From contig NZ_CP020700.1 in the NCBI RefSeq assembly GCF_003932715.1, positions 2,378,501-2,442,500 on the forward strand: a stretch of 64,000 nucleotides of DNA. The letters are read 5' to 3'. Source of the DNA: Streptomyces tsukubensis. Its GTDB lineage: Bacteria > Actinomycetota > Actinomycetes > Streptomycetales > Streptomycetaceae. The translations under genes and the position numbers were made by a program. The notes below the pieces were generated by a model, which was not told the DNA's origin, did no database searches, and worked only from the letters and a program-made list of their open reading frames with translations. Shown piece after piece: positions 26,506-36,291 of the stretch. Numbering within the stretch: position 1 is the first letter of the stretch; every line of letters begins with the position of its first letter.

Positions 26506-26639
26506 AGGCGGCCTCCCGATTGCGTGTGTCGTGGTGCTGCGCCCCCCGCAGTGCCCCGCAACAAAGTTGACCAGCCCCGGACCGGACGTGGGGCGGTTTT
26601 GGTAAAGGTCCCTGTTGGTTGACGGCGGTTTCAGCCGTT

Positions 26640-27767
26640 TCAGGGGTGCATCACCACGAGATCGTCCCTGTGTACGACCTCCCTCTCGTATTCCGGACCG
26701 AGTTCCCGGGCGAGTTCCCGGGTGGACCGGCCCAGCAGCGGGGGGAGTTCACGGGCGTCGTAGTTGACCAGGCCGCGGGCGACGGCCCGGCCCGCGGTGT
26801 CGCGGAGTTCGACGGGGTCGCCCGCGGTGAAGTCGCCTTCGACGGCCGCGATCCCGGCCGGGAGCAGGGATTTGCGGCCCTGGACGACCGCCCGGACGGC
26901 TCCGTCGTCGAGGACCAGGGCGCCGCGGGGGGTGGAGGCGTGCGCGAGCCACAGCAGCCGTCCCGCGCTGCGGCGTCCGGTGCGGTGGAAGAAGGTTCCG
27001 GTGGCCCGGCCCGCGAGGGCGTCCGCGGCGCTCACCGCAGAGGTGAGGACGACGGGGACGCCGGCCTCCGTGGCGATCCTGGCGGCCTCGACCTTGGTGA
27101 CCATGCCGCCGGTGCCGACGCCCGCCCGGCCGGCGCTGCCGATCTGCACATGCGCGATATCGGCCGGGCCTCGCACCTCGTCGATCCTGGTGGTGCCGGA
27201 GCGGGCCGGGTCGCCGTCGTACAGCCCGTCGACGTCCGAGAGGAGCACCAGCAGATCGGCCCGGACCAGATGGGCGACGAGCGCCGCGAGCCGGTCGTTG
27301 TCGCCGAAGCGGATCTCGTCGGTGGCGACGGTGTCGTTCTCGTTGATGACCGGTACGGCACCCATGGCGAGCAGCTGGTCGAGGGTGCGGTAGGCGTTGC
27401 GGTAGTGGGCGCGGCGGCTGGTGTCGTCGGCGGTGAGCAGCACCTGGCCGACGCGGACCCCGTGCCGGGCGAAGGAGGCGGTGTAGCGGGCCACGAGCAG
27501 CCCCTGGCCGACACTGGCGGCGGCCTGCTGCCGGGCGAGGTCCTTGGGCCGGCGGGCGAGGCCGAGCGGGGCGAGCCCGGCGGCGATGGCTCCCGACGAG
27601 ACCAGCACGATCTCCTTCTCGCCGCCGCTGCGGACCTTGGCGAGTACGTCCACGAGGGCGTCGACCCGGTCGGCGTCGATCCCCCCCGCCGCGGTGGTCA
27701 GGGAGGACGAGCCCACCTTGACGACGATCCTGCGGGCCTGTGTCACGTGCTGTCTTGCCTCTGTCAC
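26640..27767 (-). CDS. proB: Glutamate 5-kinase
   Basis: This is the first step of proline synthesis, ATP-dependent phosphorylation of glutamate, normally inhibited by proline. It has 375 residues, with an amino-acid-kinase domain ('IVVKVGSSSLTT', 'VLVSSGAIAAGLAPLG', 'VPVINENDTVATDEIRFGDN', 'GTGGMVTKVEAARIA') and a C-terminal PUA domain (about 285-365). GTG 27767 and a second GTG at 27746 are both possible; the second begins directly before 'TQARRIVVKVG'. In many streptomycetes proB is close to obg. Here three wall-polymer genes lie between obg and proB. Confidence 0.96.
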   Translation of the reverse strand: MTEARQHVTQARRIVVKVGSSSLTTAAGGIDADRVDALVDVLAKVRSGGEKEIVLVSSGAIAAGLAPLGLARRPKDLARQQAAASVGQGLLVARYTASFARHGVRVGQVLLTADDTSRRAHYRNAYRTLDQLLAMGAVPVINENDTVATDEIRFGDNDRLAALVAHLVRADLLVLLSDVDGLYDGDPARSGTTRIDEVRGPADIAHVQIGSAGRAGVGTGGMVTKVEAARIATEAGVPVVLTSAVSAADALAGRATGTFFHRTGRRSAGRLLWLAHASTPRGALVLDDGAVRAVVQGRKSLLPAGIAAVEGDFTAGDPVELRDTAGRAVARGLVNYDARELPPLLGRSTRELARELGPEYEREVVHRDDLVVMHP

Positions 27768-27860
27768 GGACCGAATCTATGTCAGGGTGCGGCTTTCGTG
27801 CCGGGACTTCTCACCGGCTGGACAGCCGCGTGGACCGCTGCGGGAGGGGCGGAAAGAGGA

Positions 27861-27899
27861 GGCGGGGGCGGTACGGCTCGCTGCCGTACCGCCCCCGCC
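27861..27899 (-). terminator. Terminator after the teichoic-acid set
   Basis: A 17-bp perfect GC-rich stem with loop TCGCT, followed on the minus strand by TCCTCTTTCC. It lies 67 bases after the polymerase stop and separates the three wall genes from proB. Confidence 0.78.
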
Positions 27900-27965
27900 G
27901 TTCCGTTCCGCGCGTCCGGTTCACCACTGGTCCACCGGCCGGTCGCTCCGCGCCGGGCGCCGGGG

Positions 27966-30098
27966 TCAGCCCGCGACGGGCGCCTCGGATCCGTTGGTCT
28001 CCTCGGCCTCGGCGATCTCCTCCGCCGGGTCGCCGGACGGCCCGGCGGCCGGCCGGGGTTCGGCGGGCTGCTCACCGGTCCGCTGGGCCACGCCCCGGTT
28101 CCGGGCCTCGGCGACGGCCTGGAGGGTGCGGACGGCCGAGTTGAACCGCTCCAGGGAGCTGGGGCGGTCGGGGCCCAGGAGGTAGTGCTTCAGTTCGCGG
28201 CGGGCGCCCGCCAGCTGGTCGTCCTCGGGCGAGGCGACGGCCGCCAGCAGCTGGTCCAGCTCGACCGCGCTGTTGCTGAGGACGGTCGCGGCCCGGGCGG
28301 CGGTGTTCTGCCGCTGGAACTCGTCGGCGCCGAGGGCGGCCGAGTCGGTGACCGCGTACGGCTTGCCGCTGGCCATGTAGTCGGAGACCACGCTGGAGAT
28401 GTCCGAGACCATCGCGTCGGACTCGTTGAAGCAGTCGTAGAGCCGGGGCTCGCTGCCGGTGACGACCCGGTGCTCCCACCAGCCGACGGAGGTCCAGTAC
28501 GCCTCGTTCCACTCGGCCCGCAGCGCGGCGGCCCGGGCCAGGCGCACCGGGTCGGAGACGGAGTCGCGGGACCGCTCGGCCTCGTCGCCGCCGGTCCGGC
28601 CGGGCTTGAGCAGTCCGGCCAGCTCGGCCTCGATGGCCCCCATCCGGGCCGCGGCCTGTTCGCGCGCGGCCTTGCCCGCGGCGCTCTCGGCGGCCCAGCG
28701 GGGGTCGGTGCGGCGTTCGGCGGCGGCGGTCTTCAGCAGGGCGGTGATGCGCTCGTGGACGGCCTTCGCCTTCTTGTTGCGGATGCCGGTGAAGGGGTGC
28801 GGCTTGTAGACCACGCGGACCGGGCGCTCGGCGTCGAGGAGCCTGCGGATGATGTTCTCGCCGGCCAGCAGCAGGGAGGTGTTGCCGGGGTTGTCGTCCC
28901 AGCCCTCCCAGGTGGGGGCGTACAGGATGGTCGGGATCGGGTTCCGGGTGCGGCCCGTCGCGGTGGTGATGGGCGCCAGCTGGGGGCGGCCGACCTCGAC
29001 GATGTCCTCGTCGCGGACGCCGACGTCGGCCAGGGCGTAGCGGTCGCGGCCGGCCCGGCCCGCGGTCCACACCTCGTCGTAGACCTTGCTGAAGGGGTTG
29101 ACGGAGGCGAGCTTGTCGCTGTCGCCGTGGCCGATGAAGACGTGCTTCATGGCGGGCTGGCGCAGGATGTGGATGTTCTTGCCGACGTTGGCGGAGTAGA
29201 GCGCGACCCGGACCGTGGAGAGGTCGAGGTTCATGGTGTGGGTGCCGCCGGGGACGCAGAGCACCGGGACCGCGGTCTCGGTCAGCTTCGGCATCAGCTC
29301 GCGTTCGCGCATCACGATCAGCGGGCGGCCGTCGATCTGCTCCATCGTCTCCAGCCACATGTTGACCTGGTAGGCGGAGGAGGTTCCGCCGGAGAAGTAG
29401 AGGACGACGGTCGGGCGGTACTCGCGCAGCCAGTGGTTGACGGCCTTGAGGATCTTGGCGGCCGGGGGCACCCGGCGGCTGCGGAGGTACGGCACCAGGA
29501 CCGCGGTGTAGAGCAGTCCGAGGGCGACGGTGGCGGCGATGCCCGCGTAGCCGACGGCGTCCCGGCCGGTGGCGGCGGCGATCAGCACACCGGCGACGGC
29601 GGGCAGGTCGAGGTGGAGCATCTTCTCGGCGGCGCGGCGCAGGAGCGGCCGGGGCGGGGCGTCCGGGATGCGCACGGTGTGCAGGTCGACGTTGCGGGTG
29701 ACGACCGGCATGGTGCGGCGCAGCTTGATGAGCGTGGTGAGGGCGCCGTGCGGGGCCTGGAGGCCGTAGAAGACCAGGAAACCGGCGACCGCGGTGTAGA
29801 AGAGCGGGGTCTCGGCGAGCCCTTCCCGGGCGAGCAGCAGCACCAGCAGCAGCTGGCGGAGGAGGAAGCGGATGGAGAGTCCGACCCGGACCTTGCTCAG
29901 CCGGTTGAGCAGATAGCTGCCCTTCTGGTGGAGATACCAGTCGGCGAGGTAGGTGACGGCGGCGGCGGCCACGAAGAAGGGGATGCTCGGCAGCAGCGCG
30001 GCGAGCAGCACGCACGGATAGCCGAGTCCGATGAGCGCCGCGGCGGCCAGCTCGGACCGGCTGCCGACGCGGACCAGACGGATGGCGGTCGAAATCAC
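27966..30098 (-). CDS. Membrane-embedded CDP-glycerol/ribitol phosphotransferase (teichoic-acid polymerase-like)
   Basis: This 710-residue protein starts with about six hydrophobic segments in residues 1-240 ('LGYPCVLLAALLPSIPFFVA', 'FLLRQLLLVLLLA', 'FYTAVAGFLVFYGLQ', 'AVGYAGIAATVALGLLYTAV'). The cytosolic part (about 255-650) resembles TagF/TarL-type glycerophosphotransferases: 'MKHVFIGHGDSDK' near residue 320, 'ILYAPTWEGW', 'VVYKPHPF' and 'SDISSVVSDYMASGKPYAV'. Such enzymes transfer polyol phosphate from CDP-glycerol or CDP-ribitol to a growing wall polymer. The gene next upstream makes CDP-ribitol by its domains, which favours ribitol phosphate as substrate. GTG 30098 has GGAG about 10 bases before it. 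The N-terminal membrane domain differs from peripheral TagF. Confidence 0.86.
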   Translation of the reverse strand: MISTAIRLVRVGSRSELAAAALIGLGYPCVLLAALLPSIPFFVAAAAVTYLADWYLHQKGSYLLNRLSKVRVGLSIRFLLRQLLLVLLLAREGLAETPLFYTAVAGFLVFYGLQAPHGALTTLIKLRRTMPVVTRNVDLHTVRIPDAPPRPLLRRAAEKMLHLDLPAVAGVLIAAATGRDAVGYAGIAATVALGLLYTAVLVPYLRSRRVPPAAKILKAVNHWLREYRPTVVLYFSGGTSSAYQVNMWLETMEQIDGRPLIVMRERELMPKLTETAVPVLCVPGGTHTMNLDLSTVRVALYSANVGKNIHILRQPAMKHVFIGHGDSDKLASVNPFSKVYDEVWTAGRAGRDRYALADVGVRDEDIVEVGRPQLAPITTATGRTRNPIPTILYAPTWEGWDDNPGNTSLLLAGENIIRRLLDAERPVRVVYKPHPFTGIRNKKAKAVHERITALLKTAAAERRTDPRWAAESAAGKAAREQAAARMGAIEAELAGLLKPGRTGGDEAERSRDSVSDPVRLARAAALRAEWNEAYWTSVGWWEHRVVTGSEPRLYDCFNESDAMVSDISSVVSDYMASGKPYAVTDSAALGADEFQRQNTAARAATVLSNSAVELDQLLAAVASPEDDQLAGARRELKHYLLGPDRPSSLERFNSAVRTLQAVAEARNRGVAQRTGEQPAEPRPAAGPSGDPAEEIAEAEETNGSEAPVAG

Positions 30099-30237
30099 GG
30101 GGAACCTGCTCCAAACGGTACCGGGCGGTGGCGCTTCAGCGCGGGCGACGGAAAGGGGCGGGGGGCGGGGGGTGCGCCCGCGGGGGCGCGGCCGGGGCGG
30201 GGGCCCGGCGGCCGGGTCGCGGCGGGGGCGGCCCCGG

Positions 30238-31737
30238 TCACACGTCGCCCTGCCGGTCGAGGAGCGCGGCCAGTGCCTGCTCGAAGCCGGAGGCCTCGGT
30301 CGCGTCCCGGGTGGGGTCCTGCTGGCGTACGTCGACGACATGGCCGGTCAGCTCGGAGAGGAGCACGTCGAGGGAGGTGCGGGCGACGGCCTCGGAGGAG
30401 AGGAGGCTGCCCGCGGGCTCGGCGCCGAAGGCCTTGGTCCGCATCGGGGTGGCGGTGCGCTCGGGGTTGACGCAGTTGACCCGGATCCCGTCGGCCGCCC
30501 ACTCGTCCGCGAGGGCCTGGGTCAGATTGACCATGGCCGCCTTGGTGGAGGAGTAGAGGCTGTACTCGGCGCGGCCGCGGGTGTAGCTGGAGGAGGTGTA
30601 GAGCAGGAGCTGCCCCTTGGTCTCGGCCAGGTACTTGTAGGCGGCGCGGGCGATCTGGACCGGGGCCAGATAGTTGACGCGCAGCGCTTCGAGGATGGTG
30701 CTGTTGTCGGTTTCGGCGAGCTTGCCGATCCGCAGCACCCCGGCGGTGTTGATCACGTAGTCGATGCGTCCGGTCTCCGCGTAGGCGCGGGAGAGCGCGT
30801 CGTCGACGTGCTCCGGGTTCTCGACATGGGTGCCGGTGGTGGAGCGCCCCAGCGCGTACACCCGGGCGCCATAGCGTTCGGCGAGTGCGGCGATATCGGC
30901 GCCGATGCCGTACGAGCCGCCGAAGACGACGAGGGTACGGCCGGCCAGCAGCTCGCGGTAGGCGGCCTCGTCGGCCTGGGCGGGGGCGGCGGTGGAGGCC
31001 AGCTGGAAGAGCTTGTCGGCGAGGAAGACGTCGACCGGCTGGGTCACCTTCATGTTGTACTCGTCGCCCGCGACGACGTGGATCGGGACGTCGGGCAGGT
31101 ACTTCAGGACCACGGTGCAGTCGTCGGTGGCCTGGAAGTTGGGGTCGCCCGCGGCGATCTCGTAGGCGCGGCGGATCGTGGAGAGCTTGAAGGCCTGCGG
31201 GGTCTGGCCGCGGCGCAGCCGGGAGCGGTCGGGGACGTCGGTGATGAACTCGCCGTCCTCGCCGTGGGTGCGGGTGACGATGATGGTGTCGGCGGAGGGG
31301 ATGGCGACGTCGACGGCCTGGTAGCGGTCGAGGGCGTCGACGCAGTCCTGGATCACTCGCTGTGACAGCAGCGGCCGGACGGCATCGTGGAAGAGGACGT
31401 TGACGTCCTCGTCGGGGGCCAGTCCGTCGCCGAGCGCGGCGATGGCCCGCTCGGTGGTCTCGTTCCGGGTGGCGCCCCCCTCGATGACCCGCCTCACCTT
31501 GGTCAGGCCCGCTCTGGTGATGATCTTCTCGACGTCGGGGACGAAGCCCGGTGCCATGAGAACGATCACGTCATCAATGGCATCGGCCTGTTCGAAGATC
31601 GTCAGCGTGTGCTCGATGACGGCCTTGCCCGCGATCTTCAGCAACTGCTTCGGGATCGACAGACCCACCCGTTGCCCGGTGCCCCCCGCGAGCACGACGG
31701 CCGTGGTTCGGGGCTTGGCTACATGTGGTGCGGACAC
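30238..31737 (-). CDS. Bifunctional CDP-ribitol synthase (cytidylyltransferase + SDR reductase)
   Basis: Residues 1-235 form an IspD/TarI-like cytidylyltransferase ('AVVLAGGTGQRVG', then 'IPKQLLKIAGK', 'FHDAVRPLLS'). Residues about 265-499 form a short-chain dehydrogenase with the Rossmann motif 'VFGGSYGIGADIA' and the catalytic 'YSLYSSTKAAM' (YxxxK). This fusion is known from Haemophilus Bcs1/Acs1, which reduces ribulose 5-phosphate to ribitol 5-phosphate and couples it to CTP. The expected product is CDP-ribitol, donor for the polymerase encoded next. GTG 31737 ('VSAPHVAKPRTTAVV') is chosen because the longer frame has no family match. An IspD of the MEP pathway would lack the SDR half. Confidence 0.88.
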   Translation of the reverse strand: MSAPHVAKPRTTAVVLAGGTGQRVGLSIPKQLLKIAGKAVIEHTLTIFEQADAIDDVIVLMAPGFVPDVEKIITRAGLTKVRRVIEGGATRNETTERAIAALGDGLAPDEDVNVLFHDAVRPLLSQRVIQDCVDALDRYQAVDVAIPSADTIIVTRTHGEDGEFITDVPDRSRLRRGQTPQAFKLSTIRRAYEIAAGDPNFQATDDCTVVLKYLPDVPIHVVAGDEYNMKVTQPVDVFLADKLFQLASTAAPAQADEAAYRELLAGRTLVVFGGSYGIGADIAALAERYGARVYALGRSTTGTHVENPEHVDDALSRAYAETGRIDYVINTAGVLRIGKLAETDNSTILEALRVNYLAPVQIARAAYKYLAETKGQLLLYTSSSYTRGRAEYSLYSSTKAAMVNLTQALADEWAADGIRVNCVNPERTATPMRTKAFGAEPAGSLLSSEAVARTSLDVLLSELTGHVVDVRQQDPTRDATEASGFEQALAALLDRQGDV

Positions 31738-31933
31738 AGACGGACCTAACCTTGATTCGGGTGGGGGACGGAGCGATGGTCGCACTCTGCGTGACCGTCT
31801 CGCAAGGCGGGCATTTCCCCCCGCACACCGCCGGGACACGGCCCGTTCACCCTTTGGCCAGGGGCGTTGGGGGTGCCGTAAAGACCCTGTGAAGTGACGG
31901 AGTGCACAGAGTGGGGGGATATGTCGGGGACGG

Positions 31934-34126
31934 TCATCGGTCCCTCACATGGAGGACGAGCCGGTTTCCGTCGTCGAAGGCCAGTTTCAGCACCACCAGG
32001 CGCTGGTCCTGGCCGCGGATGCGGCGCAGCACCCGGCGGGCCAGCAGCAGGGACCGCTGCTTGTGGAGCAGGACGTCGGGGTAGCTGCGGACATCACTCT
32101 TCCGGAGCACATCGTCAAGGAGACGCCCCACCGCCACGGGGTCCTGTTCGGGGCTGTAGCGCAGCCACAGCTCCCACTGCTCGTCCTCCTGCTCCCGCCG
32201 TTCGGCGACGGCGAGACCGTCGAAGGTGACGGCGAAACCGCGGGTGCCCTCGCGGGTGCCGTGGAAGACCATCTCGTCGGCGGGGTCGCCGCCACGGCGC
32301 AGCACGAGGGTGGGTTCGCCCGCGGGTTCGACCGGGCCGTGGATCCGTCCGGTGAGGGTGAACCGGTGTTCGTCGAGGGTGACGTCGGCGGACTCCACAT
32401 GCAGTCTGCGGACCCAGGAGCGGAGTGTCAGCCGGTGGGTGGCGGGGTCGCGGTACGGGACGAGGTGGTGGACGGCGGCGTCCCTGGCGAACCGCTCCCC
32501 GGCGCGCAGAAGGCCGCGCTGGTCGACGGTGCGGGCGGTCAGCTCGACCCGCCGGCCGGTGCGGGGGTCGTCGGCGTGGCAGAGCCACTGGCCGTCGGAG
32601 AGTCCGGCGTCCGGAGGGATCACGGCGGTGCCGTCCGGGGCGAAGGGGAAGACGTGCTCGGTACGGTCGCCTGCGGTGCCGGTCCTGGCGCGCGGCCGGG
32701 GGCCGCCCTTGGCGCCCTTGCGGCCGCCCGTCCTGGCCCTGCCCTTGGCCTGGCCCGTACCGGAGTCGGTGCCGCTGCCGGCGTCGGCCCTGGTGCAGAC
32801 CAGGCGCAGTCCCGGGTACTGCATCGCGGCGGCGGAGGGCTCGACGATGCGTACGGTCAGTGATCCGTCGTCCCCCGTCGCGCAGTCCGCGACCGGGGCG
32901 AAGGGGCGGGGGCGGGGGGTGGTGTCCGGGCGGGTGCGGCTCCCCGGGCCCGCGCCCAGTGCGGCGAGCAGTTCCTCGTACGCCTTGGCGGTCGCCGCCG
33001 TGTCGAAGCGGCGGGCGGCGGTTCTGGCCGCCCCGCCGAGCCTGCGGCGCAGCGGTTCGTCCTCGATGAGCCGGAGCAGGGCGTCGGCCACCGCGCCGCT
33101 GTCGCCGACGGGGACCAGCAGACCGTCGTCGCCGTCGGTGACGATCGTCCGGGGGCCGTGGTCGCAGTCGGTGCTGATCACCGGCAGCCCGCAGCGCATG
33201 GCCTCGACGAGGGTGAGGCCGAAGGACTCGTGGCGGGAGGTGGAGACGGCGACGGAGCCCTTGGCCCACTCGGCTTCCATGGGTACCGCGGCGCCCATCA
33301 GTTCGACGTTGTTGTGGAGGCCGAGGCGGTGGACGACACGGCGGACGCGCTCCCGGTCGGGCCCCCAGCCGTAGAGCCGCAGCCGCCAGTCGGGGTGGGC
33401 GGCGACGACCCGGGCGAAGGCGGTCAGCAGGGTGTCGTACTGCTTCTCGCGGGAGATCCGGCCGGCCGCCACGACGAGCTTCTCCCGCAGCTCGGCGGGG
33501 GCGAGCACCGGCTCGGGCACCCCGTTGGGGACGGCGAGCACCCGGGTGTCGGGCTGCGGCAGCCGCTCGCGCCAGGCCGCCGCGTCCGCCTCGGAGACCG
33601 TGACCAGGGCGTCGAGGACGTCGAGACCGGGCAGCAGCTCCTCGACCAGCTCCGGTCTGTGGTAGCCGAGGCTCATGTGCTCCTGGCCGACGAGGACCGC
33701 GTTCTGGGGGGCCGACCGGGCCAGGCAGGGCACCAGCGCGGGGCGGGTGGCGATGACGACATCGGCGTCCGAGGCCTCGTAGTGGGCGCCTATCCGGGCG
33801 TCGGTGAGGGCGCTGTACTCGCGGTAGCGGTTCTCGTGGCGGGGCATGAGCGCGGACGGTTCGCGGTGGGCCGTCCCGTCCGGCCCGCCGTCCGGTGCGG
33901 CGTCCGGTGCGGCGTCGGGCCCGCTGTCCGGGGAGCCGGGGCGGGTGTCGACCAGAGCGACCAGGGTGATCCGGGGGTCGACGGGAAACAGCGGGACGTC
34001 GCGGTGCCGGAAGACCGACACGATCTCCACCTCATGCCGGCCCACGAGCTCTTCCGCCAGATTCAGCGTGCTGCGGATGGTGCCGCCGATGCCGTAGATC
34101 GTATGAATGAGGAAGGAAATCTTCAT
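31934..34126 (-). CDS. GT4-type glycosyltransferase with large C-terminal beta-rich extension
   Basis: About 730 residues. The N-terminal 420 are a GT-B glycosyltransferase ('IHTIYGIGGTIRSTLNLAEE', 'LVVAAGRISREKQYDTLL' and the donor-site 'STSRHESFGLTLVEAMRCGL'). The rest begins with a basic Lys/Arg/Gly linker and continues as two or three predicted beta domains, ending 'LVLKLAFDDGNRLVLHVRDR'. Such tails occur on teichoic-acid glycosyltransferases and may bind the polymer. ATG 34126 is preceded by CGGAGCC. It is probably the first gene of the wall set after obg, likely adding sugar to the polyol-phosphate chain; donor and acceptor are unknown. Confidence 0.84.
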   Translation of the reverse strand: MKISFLIHTIYGIGGTIRSTLNLAEELVGRHEVEIVSVFRHRDVPLFPVDPRITLVALVDTRPGSPDSGPDAAPDAAPDGGPDGTAHREPSALMPRHENRYREYSALTDARIGAHYEASDADVVIATRPALVPCLARSAPQNAVLVGQEHMSLGYHRPELVEELLPGLDVLDALVTVSEADAAAWRERLPQPDTRVLAVPNGVPEPVLAPAELREKLVVAAGRISREKQYDTLLTAFARVVAAHPDWRLRLYGWGPDRERVRRVVHRLGLHNNVELMGAAVPMEAEWAKGSVAVSTSRHESFGLTLVEAMRCGLPVISTDCDHGPRTIVTDGDDGLLVPVGDSGAVADALLRLIEDEPLRRRLGGAARTAARRFDTAATAKAYEELLAALGAGPGSRTRPDTTPRPRPFAPVADCATGDDGSLTVRIVEPSAAAMQYPGLRLVCTRADAGSGTDSGTGQAKGRARTGGRKGAKGGPRPRARTGTAGDRTEHVFPFAPDGTAVIPPDAGLSDGQWLCHADDPRTGRRVELTARTVDQRGLLRAGERFARDAAVHHLVPYRDPATHRLTLRSWVRRLHVESADVTLDEHRFTLTGRIHGPVEPAGEPTLVLRRGGDPADEMVFHGTREGTRGFAVTFDGLAVAERREQEDEQWELWLRYSPEQDPVAVGRLLDDVLRKSDVRSYPDVLLHKQRSLLLARRVLRRIRGQDQRLVVLKLAFDDGNRLVLHVRDR

Positions 34127-34303
34127 CAAGGCTCCGTTCACTGTTCCGAGACGGTGTTGCGGTGGCTCACAACCGGCCCGGAAACACGACGTCCGCCGTC
34201 GGGGGTTCCCGTCGGCCGAGACGCCCGGCGGGGGGTGGGAGGTTGCGAAACCGCGGACCATTCTCGCGAACGCAGGGGCCCGTCCGCGAACCCCGGGCGC
34301 ACC

Positions 34304-34340
34304 GACGCCCCCCGGCCGCGGGAAGCAGCCGGGGGGCGTC
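34304..34340 (-). terminator. obg transcription terminator
   Basis: A 13-bp stem GACGCCCCCCGGC with an 11-base loop, 20 bases after the obg stop on the minus strand. It implies that the wall genes downstream have their own promoter or rely on read-through. Confidence 0.7.
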
Positions 34341-34360
34341 CTTACGGAGTACCGACAGCC

Positions 34361-35800
34361 CTACTGGAACGGGTCGAAGTCGTCGTACGCGCGCTCCGCC
34401 TCGTCCCGCTCGGCGTCGCGGTCGCGGCGGCGCTGCGCGGCCGGGCGCGGAGCCTCCAGACGGTGGTCCTCGCCACGGCGGCCGAGCATTTCGGCACCCG
34501 CCATGACCGTGGGCTCCCAGTCGAAGACGACGGCGTTCTCCTCGGGGCCGATGGCGACGCCGTCGCCCGCCCGGGCACCGGCCTTCATCAGCTTCTCCTC
34601 GACGCCGAGGCGGCTGAGCCGGTCGGCGAGGTAGCCGACGGCCTCGTCGTTGTTGAAGTCGGTCTGGCGCACCCAGCGCTCCGGCTTCTCGCCGCGCACC
34701 CGGTACAGGCCGTCCTCCTCGCGGACCACGCTGAAACCGGCGTCGTCGACGGCCTTGGGCCGGATGACGATCCGGGTCGCCTCCTCCTTCGGCTTCGCGG
34801 CGCGCGCTTCGGCGACGATGCCCGCGAGGGCGAACGACAGCTCCTTGAGGCCGGTACGGGAGACCGCGGAGGCCTCGAAGACGCGGTAGCCGCGGGACTC
34901 CAGGTCGCTCCGGACCATCTCGGCAAGGTCGTGGCCGTCCGGGATGTCGATCTTGTTGAGGACGACGACGCGGGGCCGGTCGTCCAGCCCGCCGTACTGC
35001 TTCAGCTCCTCCTCGATGACATCGAGGTCGGAGAGCGGGTCACGGTCCGACTCCAGGGTGGCGGTGTCGAGGACGTGGACGAGGACCGAGCAGCGCTCGA
35101 CGTGGCGGAGGAACTCCAGACCGAGGCCCCTGCCCTGGCTGGCGCCGGGGATCAGGCCGGGGACGTCCGCGATGGTGTAGACCGTGGAGCCCGCGGTGAC
35201 CACGCCCAGATTCGGCACCAGGGTGGTGAAGGGATAGTCCGCGATCTTGGGCTTGGCGGCGGAGAGCACCGAGATCAGCGACGACTTCCCGGCCGAGGGA
35301 TAGCCCACCAGGGCCACGTCGGCGACGGTCTTCAGCTCCATGACGACGTCACGGCTCTCGCCGGGCTCGCCGAGGAGGGCGAAGCCGGGGGCCTTGCGGC
35401 GGGCGGAGGCCAGCGCGGCGTTGCCGAGGCCGCCGCGGCCGCCCTGTCCGGCGACGAAGCTGGTGCCGTGGCCGACGAGGTCGGCGAGGACGTTGCCCTG
35501 CCTGTCCAGGACGACCGTGCCGTCCGGGACCGGGAGGATCAGGTCCTTGCCGTCCTTGCCGGAGCGGTTGCCGCCCTCGCCGGGCTGGCCGTTGGTGGCC
35601 TTGCGGTGGGGGCTGTGGTGGTAGTCGAGGAGGGTGGTGACCGACTGGTCGACGACGAGGATCACATCGCCGCCGCGTCCGCCGTTCCCGCCGTCGGGGC
35701 CGCCGAGAGGCTTGAACTTCTCGCGGTGGACGGAGGCACAGCCGTGGCCTCCGTTACCCGCGGCGGCATGCAGCTCGACGCGGTCCACGAAGGTGGTCAT
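34361..35800 (-). CDS. obg: GTPase Obg
   Basis: This ribosome-assembly GTPase also influences the onset of aerial growth in Streptomyces. It has 479 residues: a Gly-rich OBG fold (1-160, '[19 protein letters not shown]'), a G domain with '[12 protein letters not shown]' (G1), '[11 protein letters not shown]' (G2), '[10 protein letters not shown]' (G3) and 'LNKIDIPD' (G4), and a C-terminal OCT domain (about 340-425), followed by an acidic/basic tail. ATG 35800 has GGAGG before it. It follows rplU-rpmA on the same strand as in most bacteria. Confidence 0.97.
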   Translation of the reverse strand: MTTFVDRVELHAAAGNGGHGCASVHREKFKPLGGPDGGNGGRGGDVILVVDQSVTTLLDYHHSPHRKATNGQPGEGGNRSGKDGKDLILPVPDGTVVLDRQGNVLADLVGHGTSFVAGQGGRGGLGNAALASARRKAPGFALLGEPGESRDVVMELKTVADVALVGYPSAGKSSLISVLSAAKPKIADYPFTTLVPNLGVVTAGSTVYTIADVPGLIPGASQGRGLGLEFLRHVERCSVLVHVLDTATLESDRDPLSDLDVIEEELKQYGGLDDRPRVVVLNKIDIPDGHDLAEMVRSDLESRGYRVFEASAVSRTGLKELSFALAGIVAEARAAKPKEEATRIVIRPKAVDDAGFSVVREEDGLYRVRGEKPERWVRQTDFNNDEAVGYLADRLSRLGVEEKLMKAGARAGDGVAIGPEENAVVFDWEPTVMAGAEMLGRRGEDHRLEAPRPAAQRRRDRDAERDEAERAYDDFDPFQ

Positions 35801-35926
35801 GGGAGGTCCTCCAGAAAGTCACTGCGTATCCGGCCGGGGTCGGGACGACGACGGCCGCTTCGGTACGGCGGACACCTCCCGCTTTCACGGGCGGTGTCTC
35901 CGCTCTCCTCAACTGCTAACACGCAA

Positions 35927-35994
35927 AGGGCGGACCCGCTTCCCCGCACGGGCCCCGGAAAACCGGGACTCCGCCGGGGAGCTGGTCCGCCCCT
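35927..35994 (-). terminator. Hairpin between rpmA and obg (terminator or attenuator)
   Basis: Outer arms AGGGCGGACC and GGTCCGCCCCT enclose a second pairing CTTCCCCG/CGGGGAG. It lies 29 bases after the rpmA stop on the minus strand, and would separate the very abundant rplU-rpmA transcript from obg at least in part. Confidence 0.65.
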
Positions 35995-36022
35995 CGCGAA
36001 AACGTGCTCCGGATGCCTTGGA

Positions 36023-36277
36023 TCAGGCGACCGGAACGATGTTCACGACCTTGCGGCCACGGTGACGGCCGAACTCGACCGCACCGGCCTGCAGCGCGAA
36101 CAGCGTGTCGTCGCCGCCACGGCCGACGCCCGCGCCGGGGTGGAAGTGGGTGCCGCGCTGGCGGACCAGGATCTCACCGGCGTTGACGACCTGACCGCCG
36201 AAGCGCTTCACGCCGAGCCGCTGAGCATTGGAGTCGCGACCGTTCCGGGTGGACGATGCGCCCTTCTTATGTGCCAT
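36023..36277 (-). CDS. rpmA: 50S ribosomal protein L27 (bL27)
   Basis: 84 residues, with the diagnostic start '[16 protein letters not shown]' and '[20 protein letters not shown]' and '[19 protein letters not shown]'. The N-terminus reaches the peptidyl-transferase centre. No extra N-terminal extension of the type cleaved in Firmicutes is present. It is separated by 14 bases from rplU. Confidence 0.99.
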   Translation of the reverse strand: MAHKKGASSTRNGRDSNAQRLGVKRFGGQVVNAGEILVRQRGTHFHPGAGVGRGGDDTLFALQAGAVEFGRHRGRKVVNIVPVA

Positions 36278-36291
36278 GTCTCCTCAGTCCC

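Noticed and set aside
30238..31737. IspD of the MEP isoprenoid pathway
   Set aside because: The cytidylyltransferase is fused to an SDR domain and stands beside a teichoic-acid polymerase, which fits CDP-ribitol synthesis instead.
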